NCBI RefSeq assembly: GCF_001424345.1
Contig: NZ_LMPF01000023.1
Coordinates: forward strand, 360,179-424,178
Origin: Burkholderia sp. Leaf177
GTDB taxonomy: Bacteria > Pseudomonadota > Gammaproteobacteria > Burkholderiales > Burkholderiaceae
DNA: 64,000 nucleotides
Direction of reading: 5' to 3'
In this document: positions 54,748 through 63,102 of the stretch, in pieces
How positions within the stretch are numbered: the stretch's first letter is position 1
How the letters are laid out: every line of letters starts with the position of its first letter
Notes under the pieces: model-generated
Databases searched by the model: none
What the model was told of the DNA's origin: nothing
Seen by the model: the letters and a program-made list of their open reading frames with translations, nothing else
Made by a program: the position numbers and the translations under genes

Positions 54748-55689
54748 CTAAACGGGCGAGACGTGGCTGGTCGGACGCTTGAACTGCGTCGATCGGAATT
54801 CTGTCGGCGATGTTCCTTCTGCCTGGCGAAAGCGTCGCGTAAAGTAGGCTTCGTCACGAAAACCGACCAGGTAAGCGATGTCCTTGACGCGACGGGTATC
54901 GTCGGCGAGCAGCGCCTTCGCGCGGCTGATTCGCTGGTCCGTGACCCATTGCACGAAGCTACGTCCCGTCTCTTTCTTTATCAGACGGGCAACGTAACCC
55001 GGCGTCAGCGCGGCGGCCTCCGCGGTCGATTGCAGGGACAGCGCGTCGTCGTCCAGATGCTTGAGCACATGGCGCATCACTTTGCTCACGGAATCGCGGC
55101 GGTTCACGGCTCGCTCGTTGAGCGCTGCGAGTTGCAGCAGCGGGTCTGCGTAGTGTGCGCAAACAAGCCCTATCAACTGCAGAAGGTATCCACGCAATCG
55201 GCTGACGGCGCCAAATCCGCGCGCGCTGTCGATGTCCATCATGATCCGCGCAACGCGTTCCACTTCGGCAAGGTCCGTTGGCGCAAGCTTGAAGTCCAGA
55301 TCGCCTTGAAAGCGAAACGGCGCCAGCTCCGGGAATCGGGCGATGGGAACGTTGCTCAGGTCGATACGGCCATCGTAGGCATCGAGATCCAGGCCCAGGA
55401 AATCCAGCGCGAAGTTGATCACGATAAACCGCGATTGCACCGGATGCGGAATCATATGCGCGAGATGAGGCGCAATAAACGCGATGGCTCCAGTTGGAAA
55501 CGGACGGATTGCATTGCCGATATGCTGCTGCGTATCGCCGCCCAGATTGATCTGGATCTGGAAATAGTCGTGCTTGTGCGGTTCCGTAATGGCCGTGCGC
55601 AAGGTCTGGTCGCGGATGTAGAAGTCGAGGCGGTCGCTGCGCTCGGGCATTGCGTAAGTACGCGATGCGCGTCTGGCAATGGGATTCAT
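54748..55689 (-). CDS. AraC family transcriptional regulator (cupin-type)
   Basis: 313 residues from the ATG at 55689 (weak ribosome-binding site; frame open to 55752). N-terminal cupin-like arm (EPHKHDYFQIQINLGGDTQQHIG) and C-terminal two-helix-turn-helix domain (about 210-305; LSLQSTAEAAALTPGYVARLIKKETGRSF and VKDIAYLVGFRDEAYFTRRFRQAEG). Not the GATase1 type found in the left arm. Next to the FAH gene, which may be its target. Confidence 0.85.
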   Translation of the reverse strand: MNPIARRASRTYAMPERSDRLDFYIRDQTLRTAITEPHKHDYFQIQINLGGDTQQHIGNAIRPFPTGAIAFIAPHLAHMIPHPVQSRFIVINFALDFLGLDLDAYDGRIDLSNVPIARFPELAPFRFQGDLDFKLAPTDLAEVERVARIMMDIDSARGFGAVSRLRGYLLQLIGLVCAHYADPLLQLAALNERAVNRRDSVSKVMRHVLKHLDDDALSLQSTAEAAALTPGYVARLIKKETGRSFVQWVTDQRISRAKALLADDTRRVKDIAYLVGFRDEAYFTRRFRQAEGTSPTEFRSTQFKRPTSHVSPV

Positions 55690-56036
55690 CGGGATGGACT
55701 CGGGCGGTTCGGTAGAAAAGTTGCGCCCATAGCATAACGCGCGTTGAGCCAATTCGCCGGTAACGTACTGCGCGACGCGGCCAGAATTGGCCCCCTAAAA
55801 TGAAGGGATTGTTTGCGGAAGAAAACAATCCATCGACTAAATCAAAAACAAACGGCGTGCATACAAAAGCCATGCCGCAAGTAGGGTGGCGAATTGGCAG
55901 GCGCTGCAAGCGGTAACATCGAATGAATGCCAATTGAACGGTGTCCATTCATCCGGCGCCGCTCAACTACGCTCTGGACTTACTCTTGCCACTTGCCGGG
56001 CTTAAAACGCCCAGGTCACCAATCAGAAAGCGCTCC
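55690..56036. promoter_or_regulatory. Divergent intergenic region between AraC gene and SerA-type gene
   Basis: 347 bp with no supported gene, A/T-richer in the middle; must hold both promoters. No clear repeat or hairpin seen. Confidence 0.35.
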
Positions 56037-57239
56037 ATGACTTCTGTTCTTTTACTCGAAAATATCCACGACACCGCGGTCGCACGTTTCAGCGAGGCAA
56101 AGCTCGAGGTTGAGCGACGCGCGGGCGCTCTTGCAGGCAACGAATTGTTGAGCGCGCTCCAGGCTCACAACCTTGTCGGCATTCGATCCGCGACGCATCT
56201 GAAGCGCGATGAAATCGAAGCCGCGCGTCATCTGCTTGCGATTGGCTGCTTTTGCATCGGCACGTCGCAGGTCGATCTGAACGCCGCCGCGCGCGCGGGC
56301 ATTCCGGTGTTCAACGCGCCGTTTTCGAATACGCGTTCGGTGGCGGAACTGGTCATCGCCGAAGCGATTTTGCTGCTGCGTCGCGTGCCGGAGAAAAGCG
56401 TTCAGGCGCATGCCGGCAAGTGGGCGAAGGGCGCGAATGGATCGTTCGAAACTCGCGGCAAGACGATTGCGATCGTGGGTTACGGGAACATCGGTTCGCA
56501 GGTCGGCGTGCTTGCCGAAGCAATGGGAATGCGCGTGGTTTACTACGATGTCCAAGCGCGTTTGTCACTGGGATCGGCGCGTGCATCGCAATCGCTTTCA
56601 GACGCGGTATCGCAGGCCGATGTCGTCACGCTTCATGTGCCGGCGACCGCTCAAACCAATTACATGATCGATGCAGAAACGCTCGCGTGCTTCAAGCCCG
56701 GTGCAATCCTGATCAATGCATCGCGCGGGTCGGTCGTAGATATCGAGGCACTTGCAGAAGCGTTGAAAGCAAAGCGCTTGGGCGGAGCGGCGATCGATGT
56801 ATTTCCGGAAGAGCCCAAAACAAATGCCGATGAATTCATAAGCGTGCTTCAAGGTTTGCCGAACGTAATCCTCACGCCGCACGTTGGCGGCAGCACGGAG
56901 GAGGCGCAGGAGAATATCGGCACGGAAGTCGCGACCAAGCTGATCTCGTTCCTGACCACGGGCGATACGGTCGGCGCGGTCAACTTCCCGCATGTGAATC
57001 CAGGACCGCTCGACGCCCCCGCGCGCCTGCTCAACGTTCACGGCAACGCGCCCGGCGCGCTGGCTACGCTCAACACCAGGCTTGCCGCGGAGGGCGCCAA
57101 TATTGTTGCGCAACATCTGCAAACGCAGGGCGAAACGGGCTATGTGGTCACCGACCTGGACCGCGCGCCATCGAAGGAACTGATCCAGGCGCTCGCGAAA
57201 GAGCCCGGCTTTATTCGAACGCGCTTGCTGCTGAAATAA
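56037..57239 (+). CDS. serA: D-3-phosphoglycerate dehydrogenase (SerA) type, with ACT domain
   Basis: 400 residues. Substrate-binding domain, then the Rossmann motif TIAIVGYGNIGSQVGVLAEAMGM (about 143-165), catalytic Arg in NASRGSVVD, Glu in the FPEEP region and His in LTPHVGGST; C-terminal ACT domain (about 328-400) that senses serine. First step of serine synthesis, oxidising 3-phosphoglycerate. A second SerA or a related 2-hydroxyacid role on the chromid is possible. A perfect hairpin and an iteron-like site follow the gene. Confidence 0.88.
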   Translation: MTSVLLLENIHDTAVARFSEAKLEVERRAGALAGNELLSALQAHNLVGIRSATHLKRDEIEAARHLLAIGCFCIGTSQVDLNAAARAGIPVFNAPFSNTRSVAELVIAEAILLLRRVPEKSVQAHAGKWAKGANGSFETRGKTIAIVGYGNIGSQVGVLAEAMGMRVVYYDVQARLSLGSARASQSLSDAVSQADVVTLHVPATAQTNYMIDAETLACFKPGAILINASRGSVVDIEALAEALKAKRLGGAAIDVFPEEPKTNADEFISVLQGLPNVILTPHVGGSTEEAQENIGTEVATKLISFLTTGDTVGAVNFPHVNPGPLDAPARLLNVHGNAPGALATLNTRLAAEGANIVAQHLQTQGETGYVVTDLDRAPSKELIQALAKEPGFIRTRLLLK

Positions 57240-57259
57240 GCTCGCAGGGCAGGTTGCAC

Positions 57260-57277
57260 AGGTGAGCTTATTCGGGA
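57260..57277 (-). repeat. Isolated copy of the origin 18-mer after serA
   Basis: Minus-strand TCCCGAATAAGCTCACCT, all fixed positions intact, 20 bp after the serA stop and just before the terminator-like hairpin. Confidence 0.85.
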
Positions 57278-57314
57278 GCTGACCGCGATTTCACGATCAC
57301 GCAATGCGGTCAGC
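57278..57314. terminator. Hairpin between convergent serA and SDR genes
   Basis: A perfect 9-bp stem (GCTGACCGC / GCGGTCAGC) with a long loop, directly after the iteron-like site; no strong T tract. Confidence 0.45.
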
Positions 57315-57322
57315 CCTGCAGC

Positions 57323-58063
57323 CTAGAACGATTCCTTGAACGGCCGCAAATCGATCTCCTGCGTCCATGCCGACGGATGCTGCGTGTGAATGGCCCAAAA
57401 CGTTTCGGCGATTGCGTCCACGTTGAGCAAGCCGTTTTCGCCGCGCTCGGCAACGGCTTGCGGACGTGAAGTCCGGAGCTTTTCGCCATCGATACCGCCG
57501 TCCACGACTACATGCGCAACGTGCAGTCCAAGCGGTCCGAATTCACGCGCCATACTTTGGGCGATCATGCGCACACCTGCCTTCGATGCCGAGAAATGCG
57601 CATATCCGGGTTTGCCGCGAAGGCTCGCCGATGCACCCGTAAAGATCACAGTGCCGCGTCCGAGCGGCGCAAGCCTGCGCGCCGCTTCCCGCCCCACGAG
57701 AAATGCTCCAACCGGTCCCGTGCGCATGAAGCTTTCAAATTCGTCCAGCGACAACTCGCGAAAATCAACGCGCCTGTTGTTGCCGACGTTGTAGACGACA
57801 AGCGACGGCGGTTTGATGCCATCGCGCGGGGTCATGGCTTTATTGAAGAGACTGAGGACGTCCGATTCCGACGTTGCATCGGTTACGATTGATTCTGCGT
57901 GATGTCCGTTTGCCGTAATCGCGCGTACGACGATGTCGAGTTTTTCGGACGAACGGCCTGCAACGAACACGTGATAATTTTGCCGCGCAATCAGCTTGCA
58001 GAGCGCGGCGCCCAGACCGAGTTCCGCGCCTACGCCAATTACGATCGCACTTTTACGCGTCAT
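57323..58063 (-). CDS. Short-chain dehydrogenase/reductase
   Basis: 246 residues from the ATG at 58063. The cofactor motif is GVGAELGLGAAL (an unusual GxxxGxG, about 9-20), followed by FTGASASLRGKPGYAHFSASKAG holding the catalytic Ser, Tyr and Lys (YxxxK reads YAHFSASK, so the motif has an insertion-like spacing: Y-A-H-F-S-A-S-K). Substrate unknown. The YAHFSASK spacing is worth checking because the canonical motif has three residues between Tyr and Lys; the likely catalytic pair may be Ser-Ala-Ser-Lys with Phe replacing Tyr. Confidence 0.82.
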   Translation of the reverse strand: MTRKSAIVIGVGAELGLGAALCKLIARQNYHVFVAGRSSEKLDIVVRAITANGHHAESIVTDATSESDVLSLFNKAMTPRDGIKPPSLVVYNVGNNRRVDFRELSLDEFESFMRTGPVGAFLVGREAARRLAPLGRGTVIFTGASASLRGKPGYAHFSASKAGVRMIAQSMAREFGPLGLHVAHVVVDGGIDGEKLRTSRPQAVAERGENGLLNVDAIAETFWAIHTQHPSAWTQEIDLRPFKESF

Positions 58064-58183
58064 GAAAGCACCTTGAGGTTGGTATCCGGAATCGAAAACG
58101 TGGTTCGATTCTATGCGTCTAATCCGAGGCGTGCTCGAACCGGTCGCTGCCGAGCGGCGATCGACAAGATGGAGCAATTTCAC

Positions 58184-58585
58184 ATGCCGAGCCATGCAGG
58201 AAGCTGTCATTGCGGCGCAGTGAAATTCCTGGTCGATGCCGAGATCCAGGAATTGACCACCTGCGATTGCTCCTTGTGCGCGAAGAAAAACGCGCTGATG
58301 ACGAAGGTGCATGAAAGCCAGTTATCAATTACGGAAGGTGAATCGTTCCTCACGCTTTATCAATGGAACACGCAGCGGGCGAAGCATTATTTCTGCTCGC
58401 GCTGCGGTATCTATACGTTTCATCGCAAGCGCGCTGCGCCTGATTATTTCGGCTTGAACGTCCGTTGCCTCGATGACTTTAATCCAGCGACCGTGCCGGT
58501 TCGCGTGACGCCGGGCGCGTGCATGTCGGTGGTATCGGCTACTCCGCGCGACGAATGGCCCGGACCGCGCGAACCGCTTATTTGA
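58184..58585 (+). CDS. GFA family (CENP-V/GFA zinc) protein
   Basis: 133 residues. Zinc-binding cysteines in GSCHCGAVKF, CDCSLCAKKN and FCSRCGIYTF, the GFA pattern; glutathione-dependent formaldehyde-activating enzyme family, most of which have unknown function. I chose the second ATG (58184) because a GGAG lies 9 bp upstream; an ATG at 58169 would add five residues. Confidence 0.85.
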   Translation: MPSHAGSCHCGAVKFLVDAEIQELTTCDCSLCAKKNALMTKVHESQLSITEGESFLTLYQWNTQRAKHYFCSRCGIYTFHRKRAAPDYFGLNVRCLDDFNPATVPVRVTPGACMSVVSATPRDEWPGPREPLI

Positions 58586-58598
58586 ATTTCCGCACTCG

Positions 58599-59111
58599 AT
58601 GAATCCGTTCATTCGCTCCGTCACGTGCTGCATCTTGCTGGCATTCGCCGCCAAGACCGCGACCGCCGCGGGTCCGCGCACGAACCATGGCAACGATCCG
58701 TTCTTCCAGATCTCGACGGCCATCGCGCATTGCCCGACGCCCTTAGGTCCGCTGCAAACTGACCAGGAATGGCTCGACGACGCGCATTACCGCATCGAAC
58801 GCGGCAATAGTTGTTGGATCGAGGGGCGATGCCGTTTGTCGAATGCGTATCTCTACGACCGCGAAATTGCCGAAGCCGTGCAGCGGCGTCTCAACACGAT
58901 CAACGCGGCTTTGCACTGGCTTGAAAATTCGACGTTGTGGCTGACGCTGCAACGGCGATTCATTTACGTGCAGGGATGCGTATCGAAGGAATTCGATACC
59001 GCCAAGTTCCTCTCTGAGCTCGGAAAGACGGCGGACGTGGATCAGGTTATCGACAACACCACGACAACGCCGGGTTCGTCGCCGTTGCCGTACAAGACGC
59101 CGGACAATTGA
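58599..59111 (+). CDS. Periplasmic hypothetical protein, BON-domain-like
   Basis: 170 residues. Signal peptide (CCILLAFAAKTATA, cleavage about 24), four cysteines, and a region LYDREIAEAVQRRLNTINAALHWLENSTLWLTLQRRFIYVQGCV that has the pattern of a BON domain (a short alpha-beta unit that binds phospholipid or stabilises osmotic stress proteins). Begins 13 bp after the GFA gene and is followed by the VOC gene after 21 bp, so the three may be one transcript. Confidence 0.7.
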   Translation: MNPFIRSVTCCILLAFAAKTATAAGPRTNHGNDPFFQISTAIAHCPTPLGPLQTDQEWLDDAHYRIERGNSCWIEGRCRLSNAYLYDREIAEAVQRRLNTINAALHWLENSTLWLTLQRRFIYVQGCVSKEFDTAKFLSELGKTADVDQVIDNTTTTPGSSPLPYKTPDN

Positions 59112-59132
59112 TGGATTAAAAGGAGGAGACGC

Positions 59133-59483
59133 ATGCAGGTCAGGAGAATCGTTGCGAACATCTCGACGCAGGACGTCGCGCGCGCGAAGCCGTTCTATCA
59201 GGACGCGCTCGGGCTCGATCTGCTGATGGATCACGGCTGGATCCAGACTTACGGAACAAACGCCACGATGAGCGTTCAACTCAGCGTGGCGTCCGAAGGC
59301 GGATCGGGCACGGCGGTTCCGGATTTATCGATAGAAGTCGATGATCTCGACGCCGCCCACGAACGCATGACAGCGGCGGGTTTCCCGATCGAATACGGTC
59401 CCGCCGATGAACCCTGGGGCGTCCGGCGTTTCTACGTGCGCGACCCGTTCGGCAAGCTCGTCAACGTGCTCGAGCATTCCTGA
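59133..59483 (+). CDS. VOC superfamily (glyoxalase/bleomycin resistance-like) protein
   Basis: 116 residues. Two beta-alpha-beta-beta-beta modules: NISTQDVARAKPFYQDALGL and later IEVDDLDAAHERMTAAGFPIEYGPADEPWGVRRFYVRDPFGKLVNVLEH, with the conserved DP.G metal-side motif. Preceded by AGGAG. Function of this member unknown. Confidence 0.87.
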   Translation: MQVRRIVANISTQDVARAKPFYQDALGLDLLMDHGWIQTYGTNATMSVQLSVASEGGSGTAVPDLSIEVDDLDAAHERMTAAGFPIEYGPADEPWGVRRFYVRDPFGKLVNVLEHS

Positions 59484-59493
59484 TCTCAGGCCG

Positions 59494-59835
59494 TTAATTG
59501 CTCTGCGGCACATTCGCCTTGCTTCCCGCGAGCGGCGAGCCGTAACCGCCGCTTTGCGTATTGTTCGGCAAGCCGTTGACCAATTGCGCACGTGGATCGG
59601 TCGGATTCAGGTTCATTTCGCCGGCCTGCGCGTTGCCATGGCTGGGATATTCGCTGCCCAGCGGCGCGTTCGGCATCAGGCGCGGGTTGTTCGCCGGCGC
59701 GCTCATGTCGTCGTTTGGACTGAGACCGTGGCTCATGCCCGGGGTTTGCGCCGTCGCTGTCTGCGCTGCAAACGATGTAACAAGCAACGCCGCCGATACT
59801 GCCAGAACGCGGTTCAACTTAACGTGATTAACCAT
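59494..59835 (-). CDS. Secreted hypothetical protein
   Basis: 113 residues. Signal peptide (to about residue 29, AATAQ), then a low-complexity Asn/Pro/Gly/Ser-rich mature part. No recognised family. Convergent with the VOC gene, ends 11 bp from it. Confidence 0.7.
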   Translation of the reverse strand: MVNHVKLNRVLAVSAALLVTSFAAQTATAQTPGMSHGLSPNDDMSAPANNPRLMPNAPLGSEYPSHGNAQAGEMNLNPTDPRAQLVNGLPNNTQSGGYGSPLAGSKANVPQSN

Positions 59836-59938
59836 GACTGAACTCCCTTTCGTTGGGTTTTCGTGTCCGTGATTTATTGGATTCGCGTTAAGCCGGCACG
59901 CGTTGTTGTGGGCAAATCAGCTTGAGAAAATAGCGGCC

Positions 59939-60121
59939 TTATTTGCGCGCTTTCTTGAGTTTGTCTTCGCGCTTGGGCCGTTCATCGATAATTTTCGTTC
60001 GAGCCTTGTTCTTCAGCTTCTTCCACTTTTTGCACTCATCCTTCGTGCGCAAGCAGCCAATGCAAAGGCCGGTTTTGCTGTCGAACTTGCAAATGCTGAT
60101 GCAGGGCGAATCAACTGCCAT
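59939..60121 (-). CDS. DUF1289 zinc-binding small protein
   Basis: 60 residues from the ATG at 60121. SPCISICKFDSKTGLCIGCLR gives the Cys pattern C-x3-C-x8-C-x2-C typical of DUF1289, followed by a very basic Lys/Arg-rich tail (about 35-60) that could bind nucleic acid. Function unknown. Confidence 0.9.
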   Translation of the reverse strand: MAVDSPCISICKFDSKTGLCIGCLRTKDECKKWKKLKNKARTKIIDERPKREDKLKKARK

Positions 60122-60369
60122 ATCAATCCAATGGTAAAAATGCGAGATGTTGAATGCACGAAATCTCGCACGATGCATGCCCGAATGCCAAAAACATAAT
60201 CCCGATCAGGCCAATAGCCGACGCAGCGCGGATGTACACGAATTGTTCATCGGCGAAGCTGATCCGTGGCGCGCGGGGCTCAAGTGCTAAGATTTGGAAC
60301 ATTTCGTGGCATCGTGCAGTAACGCCTACGTGTCGCCATGCGCGGCCTATCGGCTTTTTGCTTTGAACC

Positions 60370-62868
60370 ATGCAAAAACCCCACTTGTTCTCGACGTTGA
60401 GCCAGCTTGAATTCGAGCGCGCCGTTTTGGGCCGCGTCGTGTCTGGCATGCCGCTCGCCGAAGTGCTCGAACACGTGATTCATCGGGTGGAAAACCGCTC
60501 GGAGCAGCCCATGCGCGCCTCCGTGCTGTTAGTCGATGCCACCGGCAAACGCCTCATCCACGGCGCGGCGCCGAGTTTGCCCGAGGAATACAACCGCATT
60601 GTCGATGGCCTCGAAACCGGTCCGTTGATGGGATCGTGCGGAGCGGCGGCGTTTCGCGGCGAACCGGTGATTGTCGAGGACATCGACACGGATCCGGTCT
60701 GGGCTGCTTTTCGCGATATCGCCCGGAAATTCGAATTGCGCGCGTGCTGGTCCATGCCCATTTGCGCCGCCGATGGCCGCGTGCTCGGCACGTTCGCCAA
60801 TTATTATTCGATGCCCAAAAAGCCGTCGCCCGAAGAACTGGACGACATTGCCCAGGTGGCGAGCGTGACGGCGCTTGCGATCGAGCGGCACGCCGGCGAC
60901 CGCGCGCTGCGGGAAAGCGAAGAGCGGCTGCGCATTGCGCAGCAAGCGGGTGGAATCGGCACATTCGAGCTGTTTCCGGAGAGCGGGCGCATGGCGGTAT
61001 CGGAGGAACTTTGCCGGCAATGGGGCTTGACGCCGCGTCACGAAACCCATCTCGACGTTCTGCTGAACCTCGTGCATCCCGATGACCGCGGCCGTGTTCT
61101 AGCAGCGCATCAGGACATGCACACGGGCGCGCTGGATTATCTCGAATATCGAATCCGCCGCGCGGACAACGGCGAAGAACGCTGGATGGCGCGTCGTGGC
61201 GAAGCGATCGCCGACGGCAGCGGCGGGCTGCGTTTTCTCGGCGTGACTTACGACATCACGGACCACAAACGCTTCGAAGACCGCTTGCGCGTGAGCGAAA
61301 CGCAATTGCGCCGCCTGAATGATTCACTAGCCGCCGAAGTCGATGCCCGCACCCGCGAGCGCAACAGCATCTGGCGCAACTCGCGCGATCTTTTTATCGT
61401 GGCGACCAGTTCGGGCGTGTTGCGCGCGGTCAATCCCGCGTGGACCGAAATCCTGGGTTTTCGCGAGGACGAACTGATCGGCAAGTCGTTCGCGGAAATC
61501 GTTCATCCCGACGACGTGGAAGCCACCGAAACCGCGTTGCAATCGGTCGCGCATGCAGGGCTCGTGCGTTACGAAAACCGCAATCGCCACAAGGATGGAT
61601 CGTATCGATGGGTATCGTGGGTCGCCGCGCCCGAAGGCAATACGCTTTATGGCAACGGCCGCGATGTCACCAGCGAAAAGGAAACCGAGCGCGCGCTGCA
61701 GCAAACCGAAGAAGCCTTGCGTCAGGCGCAGAAAATGGAAGCGCTCGGGCAATTGACGGGCGGTATTGCGCATGATTTCAACAACCTTCTGCAAGGCATT
61801 ACCGGCCCGCTCGAACTGATCCGCCGATACACCCAGCTCGGCCGGACGGACGATATCGACCGCTTTATCACGATGGCGACCGGCGCCGCGAATCGCGCGG
61901 CGTCGCTCACGCACCGGCTGCTGGCGTTTTCGCGGCGTCAGCCGCTCGACCCGAAGCCGGTGAACGCCGACGAGTTGCTGCATTCCATCGACGACCTTTT
62001 GAAGCGCACGATGGGCGAGGCGATCGACACGCGCGTGATTCCCAACTCGAAGCTGTGGCTCACGCGTTGCGATGCCAATCAGCTCGAAAACGCCCTGCTG
62101 AATTTCGCGATCAACGCGCGCGACGCCATGCCCGAAGGCGGCCGCCTGACGCTTGAAACGGACAACGTGGAGCTTGGGCCCGAGTTCGCCGCGTCTCATC
62201 CTGATGTGGCGCCGGGCCAGTACGTGGTGGTATCGGCTTCGGACACGGGCGCCGGCATGCCCGACGACGTCAAGGCGCGCGCCTTCGATCCGTTCTATAC
62301 GACAAAGCCGCTGGGCCAAGGCACGGGGCTGGGTTTATCGATGGCGTACGGGTTTGCCAAGCAATCGGGCGGAATCGCGACCATTGAAAGCGCGCTCGAT
62401 GCCGGCACGACCATCCGGCTGTATCTGCCGCGCTTCACCGGCGGTGCGGGCAAAACCGAGGTGACGACGGAACTCACCGAAGCGCATCGCGCGGCCGGGC
62501 GGCACGTGATCCTGGTCGTCGAGGACGATGCGTCGGTGCGCGAACTCGTGTGCGAGATCTTGCGTGATCTCGATTACGAAGTGCTCGAAGCCATCGACGG
62601 CCCGTCGGGGCTGGCAATACTCAATTCGCCCGCGCGTATCGACTTGCTGGTCAGCGATGTCGGTCTTCCGGGACTGAATGGCCGTCAACTCGCCGATGCC
62701 GCCCGCGCGACGCGTCCCGCGCTGCGCGTGCTGTTCATGACGGGTTATGCAGAATCGGCGACGCGCGCCAATGGTTTTCTCGATACCGGCATGGAGATGA
62801 TCACCAAGCCGTTCACGCTCGAATCGATGGCAAGCCGGATTCGCCGCATGGTCACGATGGCGGGCTAG
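60370..62868 (+). CDS. Hybrid sensor histidine kinase with GAF, PAS and receiver domains
   Basis: 832 residues, cytoplasmic (no membrane helix). GAF domain about 30-175 (GSCGAAAFRGEPVIVEDIDTDPVW), PAS about 190-310, a second PAS about 335-450, HWE/HisKA-type dimer phosphoacceptor with His468 in GGIAHDFNNLLQG, HATPase about 590-700 (N box INARDAMPEGG, G boxes), receiver domain about 715-830 with phosphoacceptor Asp763 in SDVGLPGL. No dedicated regulator beside it. Signal may be light, redox or small-molecule; no Cys or flavin motif can be assigned. Confidence 0.9.
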   Translation: MQKPHLFSTLSQLEFERAVLGRVVSGMPLAEVLEHVIHRVENRSEQPMRASVLLVDATGKRLIHGAAPSLPEEYNRIVDGLETGPLMGSCGAAAFRGEPVIVEDIDTDPVWAAFRDIARKFELRACWSMPICAADGRVLGTFANYYSMPKKPSPEELDDIAQVASVTALAIERHAGDRALRESEERLRIAQQAGGIGTFELFPESGRMAVSEELCRQWGLTPRHETHLDVLLNLVHPDDRGRVLAAHQDMHTGALDYLEYRIRRADNGEERWMARRGEAIADGSGGLRFLGVTYDITDHKRFEDRLRVSETQLRRLNDSLAAEVDARTRERNSIWRNSRDLFIVATSSGVLRAVNPAWTEILGFREDELIGKSFAEIVHPDDVEATETALQSVAHAGLVRYENRNRHKDGSYRWVSWVAAPEGNTLYGNGRDVTSEKETERALQQTEEALRQAQKMEALGQLTGGIAHDFNNLLQGITGPLELIRRYTQLGRTDDIDRFITMATGAANRAASLTHRLLAFSRRQPLDPKPVNADELLHSIDDLLKRTMGEAIDTRVIPNSKLWLTRCDANQLENALLNFAINARDAMPEGGRLTLETDNVELGPEFAASHPDVAPGQYVVVSASDTGAGMPDDVKARAFDPFYTTKPLGQGTGLGLSMAYGFAKQSGGIATIESALDAGTTIRLYLPRFTGGAGKTEVTTELTEAHRAAGRHVILVVEDDASVRELVCEILRDLDYEVLEAIDGPSGLAILNSPARIDLLVSDVGLPGLNGRQLADAARATRPALRVLFMTGYAESATRANGFLDTGMEMITKPFTLESMASRIRRMVTMAG

Positions 62869-62883
62869 TTCGACCCGATCGGC

Positions 62884-62901
62884 TCCCGTATTCCCTCACT
62901 T
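62884..62901 (+). repeat. Isolated, slightly weaker copy of the origin 18-mer after the kinase gene
   Basis: TCCCGTATTCCCTCACTT: 11 of 12 fixed positions, 16 bp after the kinase stop, 13.9 kb beyond the array. Confidence 0.6.
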
Positions 62902-63102
62902 CAGAATAACCGTCTGAATGGCATGGCCTTTGCTCTTATGTAACGGGCGCATGCGTTTCCCGAGACCGCTGGACACAGGCTCGCGGCTTACAACTCGGCT
63001 TACAACCCAACAAACCGACGCATCGCCGCACCGGCAATCCTTGATGGATCGCCGGTGCGACCGCATCATGAACCCGCTAATGCCCCATACGAGAACGATG
63101 TC

